Source: Rhynchopus sp. YZ270_cl-10
Lineage: Eukaryota; Euglenozoa; Diplonemea; Diplonemida; Diplonemidae
Assembly: GCA_964035575.1 (NCBI GenBank)
Contig: OZ037916.1
Span: 1 to 64,000 of the forward strand
Direction: 5' to 3'
Length of the DNA stretch: 64,000 bases
Numbering within the stretch: position 1 is the stretch's first letter; the number at the start of each line of letters is the position of its first letter. Positions 52,859-62,254 of the stretch are shown here, piece by piece. The notes under the pieces are model-generated. The model saw only the letters and a list, made by a program, of their open reading frames with translations, did no database searches and was not told the DNA's origin. The translations under genes were made by a program, and so were the position numbers.

Positions 52859-54108
52859 AACACCTATAAATAGGTTATGGGTTTTCAAAAAGAATGGCTG
52901 TAGTGCGTCTTCACGAAAAAAGAAGAAAAAAAAAAATCCTGGAAGTTGGATGAAAAAAAAGAAAAAGAAACAGAACCAAATTGATGTGTGCCCCAAACTA
53001 TTGTACAGGTTGGACTTTTGTGTCATTTTTGTTTTTGTTTTTTGTTTTGTTTGTTTTGCTTTTTTTGCCCCTTATTGCGACAATCACCCCAAGAGCTGGG
53101 GTGATAGTCCACTGTTTCTACCCACGTTCGTGTCGTCGCTGACAACATAAACTGTGTAGGTAAACACGGGCCAATAATGAACAAACACTCAAGTGTTGCT
53201 TTTTTTTTTTGTTGTGGTTTATAATAAAACGCTCTTCCAGGTATCAAAAACAATCATACTATTTTCTTCTTTTTTTTGGTTTTGTTTTTTTGGTTTTGTT
53301 TTTATATCACAATAAAAGAAGGGGATTTTGTTGGAGGGGATAAGGGAAGCGCTTTAGAGAATATGTTTGGAACGCTTTTTTTTGTTTTGTGTTTTATTTT
53401 TTTTTGAAAAACTGTTGGATTAGTGTAGTTGCCTCGGTTGTGTTTGCCACAGTTGTGCAATCTCCACTTTTTTTTTTGTTTTTCTTGGACGAATCTGTTG
53501 AGTATTGACAGTGAAATGTGTGGTACAACCGTGAAGACAAAGTGAAGCAAAAAGGAAGACACCATACGGGAGCTTGTCTATTGTGTTAAAAAGAAAGTGA
53601 AGCTGACAGTGCAAAACGCCTCTGGGACGCATGCACTGACACTCCGCGGTAGAAAAGAATTGAAGAAAAAAAATTGGAAAGATGTCCCTCATTGTATGTA
53701 TCTTGCCTTTGCTCAGTTCAAAAAACGCGGCTGTGAGTGAGTTGCAAAATTGCGTAGTAAGAAACAAACGTGTTTTGTTATTCGCTTCAAACTAGTAACA
53801 AAATACAAAATATTTTCCCCACACAAAACAATCCCTCCACCCTCAGATGAAATCGTCCCCGTTGTTGGGGGGTGTTTTTTTTATGACAATAATGGGTTGG
53901 GAAAACCCAAGAGAGAGAGAAAGAAGAAATAACGAAGAGAAAAACAAAATTGTTGGAAAGAAAGAAACATTTTTTGAAAATAAGGGCAAAAAAAAAATGG
54001 GGGGAAGGGGGACATAAAACAGGACCCGAGAGAAAACGCGTCAGTTGTTTTTTTTTTTCTTCGTTTTCTTGAATTTATCACAAAAAAAAGCCCCCCCCCT
54101 CGCGATTT
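52859..54108. other. Gene-free spacer
   Basis: AT-rich with T-runs. It contains a hairpin ATCACCCCA/TGGGGTGAT at 53,083-53,105 and a weak relative of the ~47-bp repeat at 53,406-53,430 (GAAAAACTGTTGGATTAG, then TGTAG). Nothing else was recognised. Confidence 0.5.
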
Positions 54109-54155
54109 GAAAACTTGGTTGTATCAGTGTAGACACCCGATGAGCTGCACTATAC
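54109..54155 (-). repeat. ~47-bp dispersed repeat, copy 2
   Basis: GAAAACTTGGTTGTATCAG, then TGTAGACACCCGATGAGC, then TGCACTATAC: the best match to copy 1, with a 3-bp length difference in the GGATG part. T- or A-rich DNA lies on both sides. Confidence 0.6.
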
Positions 54156-54731
54156 CTTGTTTTTCTTTTTTGTTGGCAAAAAAAATTGAAATCGTTGTGT
54201 TCGCAGCTCCTCTGAAACCTTTACAAGGTTACGACGATAAGCTGGGTGGGAAGGGAAAACGCGATCGGTTTGGCAGTGAAAACATATAAAAAAAGGGCAG
54301 ATTATTTTTTTTTTTATTTTTCCCATGAACTTTCGCAACACAGCCCTAAAAAACAAATTCATATACTTTCAAATAAAATTTGAAAGCATTAGGGAAGTGT
54401 ATAAAAAAAAAGAGTACTTTTTTTTGTTCTTTCTTTCTTGTGTATGTTAGTTCATATTGCGATGTTGTCTCAAACCCTTTTTGTGTGACGCTTGAATCTG
54501 TACCGCAACAACAAAAAGGCGAAAAGACGTAAAAGAGGCGAAGAGAGGTAACGTTACAAATATAAGAAGGCTTTTTCAAAAAAAAAATGCCTTTTTTTTG
54601 TGTTGTGTTTTTTTTTATCATTTTTTTGCTATGTCATATCACTTCCCGTCATCACGCTTGTACACAATGCTGGATCCACCATCCTTCGAGTTCGACAGAT
54701 TTATCACCTGCAAGATTTGACAAAATGTTTC
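54156..54731. other. Gene-free spacer downstream of the 512-aa gene
   Basis: AT-rich, with A and T homopolymers; presumably the 3'UTR of the minus-strand gene ending at 54,732 plus spacer. No other feature seen. Confidence 0.5.
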
Positions 54732-56270
54732 TTAGATCACTTCAAATGTACATACCCGGTGGCCCTTGCAAAGACCCCCCTTGCCGTTAGCCAGGAGCAC
54801 CCCGTCGTACACTGCCATCTTCCTTGGGTAGAGCATTGCGTAACGTGGCCCTGCCTCGTCACACACGAACACAAGGGTGTGTTTGTGTTCTCCCTTCTTG
54901 TGGTACTGCTTCTTCGCGGGCGCCGCCTTCAGCAGCAGGCGCGGCGGGAACTTAATCAACGCGTACTTCGGAACACCACTCGGAAGCCCCACCACCTTGT
55001 CCACCCCAGGCACGACGGCAATACCAGAACTCACCTCCTTCTTCTCGAAGGTGTCGTGCACCCCTGTGTCCACTACCCTTGCTACAGGAGACAGCCCCTG
55101 TGGCGATGCGATCATTGTGTTGGCACCTATGAAGCACTGCTTGCCGCATACGAAGACAGCGTCGCTGTGTGGGGAGTGCGGGGGGAGGTCTGTGAGGGAG
55201 ACGACCTTGGGCATGCCGTCTGCGACGTAGCAGTGCTCTCCGCCACTCTGCGCGACGTAGCCCAGCACAACACGGTCGTGGTCTGCAAGGAGGATGCGGT
55301 TGTAGACGTCCGCCACGTTGCCTTCTCTGTCCAAGACGGCAACACGCTCGCGTGTCATCTCGGCAGGCTTGCGCTGTTCCAACATTAACGGTGCTGTGTA
55401 CGTCAACGCCTTCTTGAAGGACTCCTTCGGGAAGTACCGCGGAAACGTCACCACCCGGTTGAACGCCATGGTCCCCTCCTCCGCCGCCACGAAGCAGCGT
55501 GCACCATAGTGGTTCACCCCATGCTGCGTGTCGGAGATGAAGATAATCTCGGTGTCTCCGGTCAGTGTGATGGGAGGTGTCGGTACTTCGTCGAACACAC
55601 CGGAGACATCACCGTCATCGCGGAGAAGCACCTGGGTGTCCTCTCCGGTGTTGATGAAGACACGGTGTGCGTGGTGGACGGTTCCGTCCTTCTCGACCAT
55701 GAACTGTCCGTCTGTGTCTTCCGGGCAGACTGTCTTTTCGTACTCACGGAGACGCACCTCGACGATGTGGCCGACACCTTGGCGGTCGACGTTGATGATG
55801 CTGACCACCTTCTTTTGTTTGGTCTGCTCCTCACCACGGTGCCACATGAGAAGGGGTTGCGTCTCCCACTTGAGCTGCAAGGTGGAAGAGGACGGACGCA
55901 TCGAGAGGATACGGTCAAGCGGCACGTCTGCGAAGGGGGAGTTCTGGAAGCGTACGAGAGGCACCTCTCGTTTCGTGGGCGAGTCGATGTCGGGCATGAC
56001 AAACTGCTGCAGCAGGCTCGGCCTCTCCACCACAAGCAGCTGCCCCTCGGCGTCTACATGAATCTCGCGCACCGCAGGCAGCGCCTTCCCGTCAGGCGTG
56101 ACAACAAAACTCTGGTCGGGTGAAGCAGGAGTGCTGCGTGGGCTGGTCTCGCAGAAGGAGTCTGTCAACCCAACACTGATGCAGTCGCTCACCATGCGTC
56201 TGTAGGGCGACCCTTCCGAGAAGGAGTTCTGGTCAAGAAGCTTTGAGTCCATGTTAGCGACCTTTGCCAT
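54732..56270 (-). CDS. Unrecognised conserved-looking protein, 512 aa
   Basis: An open frame with strong third-position GC bias from ATG 56,270 (MAKVANMDSKLL) to TAA. I do not recognise a family. Three stretches have repeating beta-strand character (VVSIINVDRQGVGHIVEVRL; VLDREGNVADVYNRILLAD; FVCDEAGPRYAMLYPR), suggesting related beta-rich modules of roughly 50-60 residues each. FVCGKQCFIGANTMIASPQG is faintly like the start of a Hint/intein fold, but the usual downstream motifs were not found. An in-frame ATG at 56,384 exists, but the intervening sequence is a pyrimidine-rich tract (CTCTTCCACCTTTGTCC and similar), better explained as leader, so the shorter form is preferred. Confidence 0.75.
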   Translation of the reverse strand: MAKVANMDSKLLDQNSFSEGSPYRRMVSDCISVGLTDSFCETSPRSTPASPDQSFVVTPDGKALPAVREIHVDAEGQLLVVERPSLLQQFVMPDIDSPTKREVPLVRFQNSPFADVPLDRILSMRPSSSTLQLKWETQPLLMWHRGEEQTKQKKVVSIINVDRQGVGHIVEVRLREYEKTVCPEDTDGQFMVEKDGTVHHAHRVFINTGEDTQVLLRDDGDVSGVFDEVPTPPITLTGDTEIIFISDTQHGVNHYGARCFVAAEEGTMAFNRVVTFPRYFPKESFKKALTYTAPLMLEQRKPAEMTRERVAVLDREGNVADVYNRILLADHDRVVLGYVAQSGGEHCYVADGMPKVVSLTDLPPHSPHSDAVFVCGKQCFIGANTMIASPQGLSPVARVVDTGVHDTFEKKEVSSGIAVVPGVDKVVGLPSGVPKYALIKFPPRLLLKAAPAKKQYHKKGEHKHTLVFVCDEAGPRYAMLYPRKMAVYDGVLLANGKGGLCKGHRVCTFEVI

Positions 56271-57119
56271 TTTGGAAGAGGGGGGACAAGGGGACAAGGG
56301 GACAAAGGTGGAAGAGAAAAGAGTAAAAGAAAGAGTTAGCGAGATCGCCTGCGAGGTGTAGTGAGGATACGATGTGGATGACATGTTGAAAGCAGGTACA
56401 CGGTGGACTCATCATGGTCATAATCAGTACTTTTGACAGTTTTTGACCCAACTCCAACTTCAAAATTGAAAATGTACTGGTCATTGACCAGTACATTTAC
56501 TTACTCAAGTGCTAGGGACACATTTAGTATTTGGTTATTGGCCAGTACTTTGCCGTGACCAGTCTACCGTGTAGTGAGATGTGGTTTGGTTCAGAGCGTG
56601 AAACATTGCCAAGATGGCATAGAACATTGCCAAAGAATGTGGATGTGTTCCTCGCGTGTTAATGGAGCATAAGAGGGATTGGGGCGGGGGAATCGTTTTG
56701 ATAATAAGGGGTAAGTTACGATAGTTAGTTTCCCCGAAAACATTGGGAAAACCAATAATGCTAAAACACCCCAATGTGATCTACATACAAAAAGAGAGAC
56801 AAACAAATTAAACGTAAAACGTACAAAAAAAATGTAACATCTAAACCCTGATGTAACAACACCCAATGGCGGCTGCGTATCCCAATGAATTTGACTCAGA
56901 ATAACATCAAAACGCGCAAATAAACGTGAAGTAGATTTGTCCAAAACACTGGGACAATGAATAAAATGTAACTTCAAATACAAAGCCAATTGATGGTCCA
57001 TTCTGGCAACACTTCCATCAGCACACACACCTACCCACAACACAACGGCAAAAGAAGGTGTCGTTTTTGACTACGGGACCCCCTCCTCTCTCTCCCCCCC
57101 CTCCTCCTCCTCCTCCTCC
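56271..57119. other. Spacer between the 512-aa gene and the coiled-coil gene
   Basis: Starts with a long pyrimidine tract (minus strand) before the 512-aa gene and is otherwise AT-rich. It contains a perfect palindrome at 56,473-56,495. No gene seen. Confidence 0.5.
56473..56495. promoter_or_regulatory. Perfect palindrome upstream of the 512-aa gene
   Basis: TGTACTGGTC, a 3-bp centre, then GACCAGTACA: a 10+10 bp perfect inverted repeat about 200 bp upstream of the ATG. Half-sites CAGTACT and GGCCAGTACT occur nearby at about 56,426 and 56,541. The half-site TGGTC/GACCA pattern recalls a dimeric factor site. Confidence 0.4.
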
Positions 57120-57878
57120 TCAAATCCCCAACTGCGCCTCCAACCGGATCAATCTCGCTTGCAGGTCAAACTGGCCTTCTCTGTGCACAGGCGGGTCTGG
57201 GGATCGTACCCCTCCTCCTCCGCCTCCTCCCCCTCCCCCAGCAAGCTTCCTATCTATCAACGCACCGCGTGTCTGCATGTGGGCAAGATTAGAGGTAACG
57301 TCCGTTGGACCGACCCCCGCATGGAGACGTGAGTTTTCGTTTTGGAGCGTGACCACCTCATCTCTGAGGCTGAGGAGTTCACGTTGTAGTGCGTCTGCTG
57401 CGACACCTTGGCTGGCAACCTCTCTGCAGTGGGCAAGCCCCTGGACTGCTGCGTCCCTTTCTGCTTCGGACTGTTGTAGTAATTTGTGGTACTGTGCGGC
57501 CTCCCCAAGCGCCTGCTGCAACGCATGCCCGAGCTGTGCGTTCTGTGACTCCAACTCTCCACACCGTGCTCTTGTCTTCAAGACACCTTCGCCTTCGACG
57601 GCAAGCATCTCCTTGACCCTTGCGAGTTCTGCATCCTTCTCCGCAAGAATCTTTTCAAGAGCGCATCTACGATGATATGCCTCAGCCTCCCCTGGAGCAA
57701 CTGCAGCAGCATAGCGGGCCTGCTGGACGGCTTGTTGCGGGATGGCGGTGGTGGTGGTAGCAGTGGTGGTGGTGGAACGTGGCTTGTGTGTCTCCGCATT
57801 GTGCAATGGTGTGTACCCATACTGCTCAGTGAGCCGTTCCCGAGCAAGGCGGACACGAAGGTCATCGGTTGCGTGCAT
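57120..57878 (-). CDS. Small coiled-coil protein, 252 aa
   Basis: From ATG 57,878 (MHATDDLRVRLARERL) to TGA. The middle (about 70-190) is a predicted coiled coil with heptad patterning (EKILAEKDAELARVKEMLAV; ELLSLRDEVVTLQNENSRL). A Thr-rich linker precedes it and a run of ten Gly lies near residue 215, followed by a short terminal helix. No enzyme motif. Likely a structural or scaffold protein, perhaps cytoskeletal, but that is only inference. Third-position GC bias matches the neighbouring genes. Confidence 0.8.
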   Translation of the reverse strand: MHATDDLRVRLARERLTEQYGYTPLHNAETHKPRSTTTTATTTTAIPQQAVQQARYAAAVAPGEAEAYHRRCALEKILAEKDAELARVKEMLAVEGEGVLKTRARCGELESQNAQLGHALQQALGEAAQYHKLLQQSEAERDAAVQGLAHCREVASQGVAADALQRELLSLRDEVVTLQNENSRLHAGVGPTDVTSNLAHMQTRGALIDRKLAGGGGGGGGGGVRSPDPPVHREGQFDLQARLIRLEAQLGI

Positions 57879-58183
57879 CAGAGAAGAATGCAGTGTTTTT
57901 TTTGGGGTTTTGGCCCCCAAGGTTGGTGGTGCTTTTTTAAGAAACCCCCAAATGAGGGGAATAAAAAATAGAGACTGAGAAAGATGACGGTGTGGACCTC
58001 AAAGTTTTTGAAATTCCGCGGGGAACGGAGAAATGGGGTGTTTGTGTATGTGTTGTGTAGCCTGTCTGGGGAGTCTGTTGTTGTTGTTGTTTTGTGGAAA
58101 GGCGTATGTGGAAAATGAAAATACTGGGATGACTCTCACTTGTCGCGTTCTGTGTTGTTTTCTTGTTTCGTTTTTTTTTTTTT
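57879..58183. other. Spacer upstream of the coiled-coil gene
   Basis: About 300 bp, AT-rich; the first 40 bases on the minus strand are a possible leader. No other feature. Confidence 0.5.
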
Positions 58184-58225
58184 GAAAACTTGGTTGTATT
58201 AGTGTAGCCACCCTAGAGTGTGCTC
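58184..58225 (-). repeat. ~47-bp dispersed repeat, copy 3, left half
   Basis: GAAAACTTGGTTGTATTAG, then TGTAGCCACCCTAGAGTGTGC. The matching right end CACTATA resumes at 59,490-59,496, so the repeat was split by the hAT-like element. Confidence 0.65.
58218..58225 (+). repeat. 8-bp TSD of hAT-like element, left
   Basis: GTGTGCTC, repeated exactly at 59,482-59,489. Confidence 0.9.
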
Positions 58226-59481
58226 CAGGGCTGTTCCTTATTCTCGCTTTTTCCCCCAAAAATCGCTGGTTTTATTCTCGTTTTTTTCCTTTTTTTTTTA
58301 AACCCGCAGAGGCAGGTTTTTCCTGCATTTTTGCCAGATTTGAGCCAATCCCGTTCAGTGGTGGGGGATATACGGAAAAATGGACAAAATTTTAGTGACT
58401 TAAATTTTCACAAAATATGAACCCATACTCGTAAACAAGGGTCATTTTCAGTCTGAAAACCCAACTTCAGATGAAATTGTGGTGTTTTTGACTGGGAAGG
58501 TAGCGCCGCAGGCGCATGGTACCCAACTTTTTTCCTTTTCCTTTTTCCTTTTTCTCTGCTTTCTTTTGATTGCGCGAGCCGATTGCTCTCCACGGTGGGG
58601 TCACATTTGTGTGCAAAAACACTCTAAAGTACCCGCACTATGAACTATGAGGTTCTCTGGTTTAGTCCGGTCTGCGAAAGAAAAACACCACAAAAATATC
58701 CAAAAACCCCGGGACAAAAGAACCGACCTTAGCGCAAAGCCTGCCGGAGGCAGCTTCTTATTATACATGGTCAAACTGGTCCCCAACCCAGCTCAAGTTG
58801 AGGGCCTCCGGCGGAATATGAGAATTCCTCGGTTATCCAACTGCGGAGTTCGGCACTTCATTGACATTTGCACCAAGCACGCGTGGTGCACGATTTATCA
58901 GTAACCTCAGTACATTTACAAAAGAAACGGCGGTCATGGCACCCGAACGGTTCCTGGCGAAGCCACGGTACGCAACATTTCAAAAAAATGTTGCTTAAAA
59001 TTGCATACTTTTACTGTCTTACACAGAATAGCTACAACTACAGTGCACAGAATACTTTTTTTTGCTTGTTTCGCACATTTGAAGCATGGGACCCCAACAT
59101 TTTTTTTGGTCACTTTTTCCCAGACAGAAGTGCTTACATACCTTCCCCCTTAGGCGAAAAAAAAGTGCGGCAACCACGAAAATTCCTTCGGTGCGGCATT
59201 TCCAAAATCTAAAATCCGCATTTTGGGAGACAGATTTAGAGGAAAGCCTGCGCCGCAGGCGGATTTTTTTTTGGGGGCGGGGATTTTTTTTTTTTCCCCC
59301 ACCCGAAAACCTGATCTTTGGCTTGTTTGCATACCACCCCGACCAGTGGTGTGCAAAATTTTGGCTCCTAACCTAGTAGAAGCAGGCTAAAACCCAACGA
59401 AGGAAAAAAGGAAAAAAAAAAAGGAAAAAAAACTCAAAAATCAGAATTCCTTATTCTCATTCTCACTTAGGAACAGCCCTG
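58226..59481. mobile_element. Non-autonomous hAT-like DNA transposon
   Basis: 1,256 bp bounded by 13-bp inverted repeats CAGGGCTGTTCCT / AGGAACAGCCCTG and an exact 8-bp TSD. TIRs starting CAGGG and an 8-bp TSD are hallmarks of the hAT superfamily. No transposase frame is present. The interior carries the shared module (58,321-58,450, and a weaker copy at 59,318-59,360) and a repeat also found at 31,551. It interrupts the ~47-bp repeat. Confidence 0.88.
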
Positions 59482-59489
59482 GTGTGCTC
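59482..59489 (+). repeat. 8-bp TSD of hAT-like element, right
   Basis: GTGTGCTC, followed by CACTATA, the end of the interrupted ~47-bp repeat. Confidence 0.9.
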
Positions 59490-59587
59490 CACTATATTTT
59501 TTTTTTTTTTTTGTAGCGGATGATTTCAGCCCATATACAAAAACAGGGCTGGCACCCAATCAGGTATGAAACAGAAGAGGGGGGGGG

Positions 59588-60779
59588 TAGGGGGTCCGAC
59601 TCCTAATAGACTTGTGTATAAAATTTCGTACCAAAAACTCATTATTAAACTTCTGGTCATCTCCAAGGCAATTGCGGGTGAAAAACACCCTCAGAGTGGG
59701 TCACAGGGGGCCTGTGGGCCGAAAAACGACCCAGAAGCCACCCCAGAATACAAAAAAATGGAAAAAAATAGTGAAAAAACGGCTTTTTGGCGGTTTTGGC
59801 CATGTTGGGCAAAATAGCGTTTTTTCAAGAAAAAACCAAAAAACGGCTATTTTTTGACATCACAAAACCTCCTTTGGCACAAATATACCCCAAAAGTGGC
59901 CCGTGAGTCCATTCCAACCTGTTTCGGACATATTTGACACTTTTGCAAGTGTTTTTTTGGTGTTTTTACGTCCAAAAAAATACCCTGGCAATACCCTGAC
60001 CGCGCTCCGGCAGCATTCCAGCATGCTGTTTGACCCATATAGGGGTCAAGAAATGGCCAAAAACCCCCGAAAAAGGACCCTGGGAACCCAGATAGTTCCA
60101 AATTTCCACCACATCCCCACCGAAACACCGCAAAAACACGACAGAAAATGGTCTTAAAAAACACACTTTTTTCAAAAACAACTTCAACATGGATGCTGCC
60201 GAAACTGAAGCACAATTAAAAAATATTTTTTTTGGGGTGCTTCTACTCACTCTGAGTGGGTGTGTGATGGATATTCGGGACTATGTGGGGTCCGGGAGGG
60301 GTATTTTGGGGGTTTCAGGCAAAAAAACGAAAAAAATATGACCGTAACAGGGGGTGTGCAAAGTGTCTTGGGGATGTCTTGGGGACGTCTTGGGCATTTT
60401 TTTGACCTAAAAACACCAAAAAAACACTTCCAAAAGTGTCAAATATGTCCAAAACAGGTTGGAATGGACTCACAGGCCACTTTTGGGGTATATTTGTGCC
60501 AAAGGAGGCTTTGTGATGTCAAAAAATATCCCGGTTTTTGATTTTTTTCTCGAAAAATCGCTATTTTGCCCAAAGTGGCCAAAACGTGAAAAAAGCCGTT
60601 TTTTCACTATTTTTTTCCATTTTTTTGTATTCTGGGGTGGCTTCTGGGTCGTTTTTCGACCCACAGGCCCCCTGTGACCCACTCTGAGGGTGTTTTTCAC
60701 CCGCAGTTGCCTTGGAGATGACCAGATAATGCCAAATGAATTTTCCGTGCGCAAAAAATGGCTGGAGTCGTACCCCCTA
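59588..60779. mobile_element. Foldback DNA element with ~395-bp inverted arms
   Basis: Arms 59,588-59,985 and 60,385-60,779 are inverted copies with most bases conserved (shared blocks include GGTCATCTCCAAGGCAA, CAGAAGCCACCCCAGAATAC and CAAATATACCCCAAAAGTGG). The outer ends read TAGGGGGT then C or A then CGACTCC. The central ~400 bp is unique. Both ends sit in G-runs (9 on the left, 25 on the right), so a G-rich TSD is possible but cannot be proved. No transposase. Confidence 0.85.
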
Positions 60780-60804
60780 GGGGGGGGGGGGGGGGGGGGG
60801 GGGG
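60780..60804 (+). repeat. Poly(G) run
   Basis: 25 consecutive G immediately right of the foldback element. Such a run can form quadruplex structures and is a common assembly trouble spot. Confidence 0.9.
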
Positions 60805-61176
60805 AATTGTAAGCTGATAGCTGCTGGGCTTCACTTACGGAATCACTCAAATAAAAACTTCGAAGACGAAAAATGTGCCTCTCGTGCACACATACATCTT
60901 GGGGCCATATTCTGCAAGAATTACCACGATTAGTTATCAAACGCATCTCTTTTACTGTCGTAAGAAGAAAAGTTTATGTGACCCCTAAAGTCTCCTCCCA
61001 CCCTTGGTCACATTCGTTATAAAAGAAAATTACTGGTAGTCAGCGTCACGCCTACTTCGCAGGTTAGAGTGAAAAGACGCACTCACACCTCAAGCGAGCA
61101 CACTTCGGCACGCGCCTGCAAGGGCGGCCCTGATTGATCTTCCAGTAACTGCCGAATGCCTGAACAAAAAAAAAAA
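60805..61176. other. Spacer, no feature seen
   Basis: Mixed-composition sequence of about 370 bp without a recognised gene, RNA or repeat. Confidence 0.5.
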
Positions 61177-61617
61177 ACAAGTAATTGCTATCGGAAAAAA
61201 AACGGGGTGTGATGTGGAACTCCATCCTGTAGAAATAATCTGCAACACGCCCAGCATTCTGCTCTTCTGCAGGTATTCTAACGCTCTTCGTACGCTGCCA
61301 GACCCACTGGGACGCCAGCATCTGAAACGTTCAAGAAGGGGGGCTGTCCTCTTCGTCCAGCACCATCTGCTCGATAGCGTTGTTGGACGCCCGCTCGGCA
61401 GGCTCGGCGTGGTCCGGCTCGTTTTTGTCCACAGGCTCCCCACATTGTCGTCGTCGTTGGAGCAGTGCGGAAGGAACACAGAATGCACAGACTACAACAC
61501 ATCGATCACACCAGGCGCATCAGCACCTCCAGCAAATCGCCAGGATGCTACGGTGTTTTCGAAAATCGCGCGGAGTTTTCCACAGCACACCCCGCTTTTT
61601 TCTTAGCAATTACTTGT
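61177..61617. repeat. Inverted-repeat pair enclosing GC-rich insert
   Basis: ACAAGTAATTGCTA, an A-run and CGGGGTGTGATGTGGAA (61,177-61,219) are mirrored at 61,578-61,617 with few changes. The enclosed ~360 bp is more GC-rich than its surroundings. No TSD was found, so it may be a degraded TIR element or an inverted duplication. Confidence 0.6.
61331..61446 (-). pseudogene. Short GC3-rich open frame, possible captured exon fragment
   Basis: On the minus strand 38 codons read GEPVDKNEPDHAEPAERA and continue to NNAIEQMVLDEEDSPPS then TGA. Third positions are overwhelmingly G or C, as in the host genes, unlike the surroundings. In the next frame, beyond a six-C run, another GC3-rich stretch (FLNVSDAGVPVGLAAYEER) reads to a stop at 61,278. 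This may be a decayed host gene fragment carried between the inverted repeats. No domain recognised. Confidence 0.3.
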
Positions 61618-61722
61618 CCTTGTTGTTATTGTTGTTTTCAACCACCTTCCTTCAACCCTTGTAGGATCAGTTGTTATTTTTTTCGCGAAAACATGAAATT
61701 ACACATTTCAAGAGAACAAATT

Positions 61723-62246
61723 AAAAAGGGTCCTTATTTGCATTTTTGGGCTCCGCCCGTGCAGTGGTGGGGTCAATCTCGAAAATTGGACAATTTTTTG
61801 ACCACTTAAATTTTGAGAAATATGAGCCCGGTTCCTTATACGTGGGGCCCATTTTCGGCTAAACTTTTCCTCAAAATCTGGTTTTGTAAAATTGACCCTT
61901 TACTCCCCCCCCACATCGATTTCAATACTATACCTTACTTCACCTACGGTTGCCCTTACAGGGGGGTGAAGGAAGGTAAGTTGAAAAAAGGGTCCTTATT
62001 TGCATTTTTGGGCTCCGCCCGTGCAGTGGTGGGGTCAATCTCGAAAATTGGACAATTTTTTGACCACTTAAATTTTGAGAAATATGAGCCCGGTTCCTTA
62101 TACGTGGGGCCCATTTTCGGCTAAACTTTTCCTCAAAATCTGGTTTTGTAAAATTGACCCTTTACTCCCCCCCCCCACATCGATTTCAATACTATACCTT
62201 ACTTCACCTACGGTTGCCCTTACAGGGGGGTGAAGGAAGGTAAGTT
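61723..62246 (+). repeat. 262-bp tandem duplication
   Basis: Two near-identical units (GGGTCCTTATTTGCATTTTT at 61,728 and 61,990) differ mainly in a C-run length. Each carries the module shared with the TIR elements and ends with a partial inverted repeat CTTACTTCACC / GGTGAAGGAAGGTAAG. Confidence 0.93.
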
Positions 62247-62254
62247 GAAAAAAG

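Noticed and set aside
54732-56270. Hint/intein domain call for the 512-aa protein
   Set aside because: Only a faint resemblance around one Cys; the downstream catalytic His/Asn motifs were not found.
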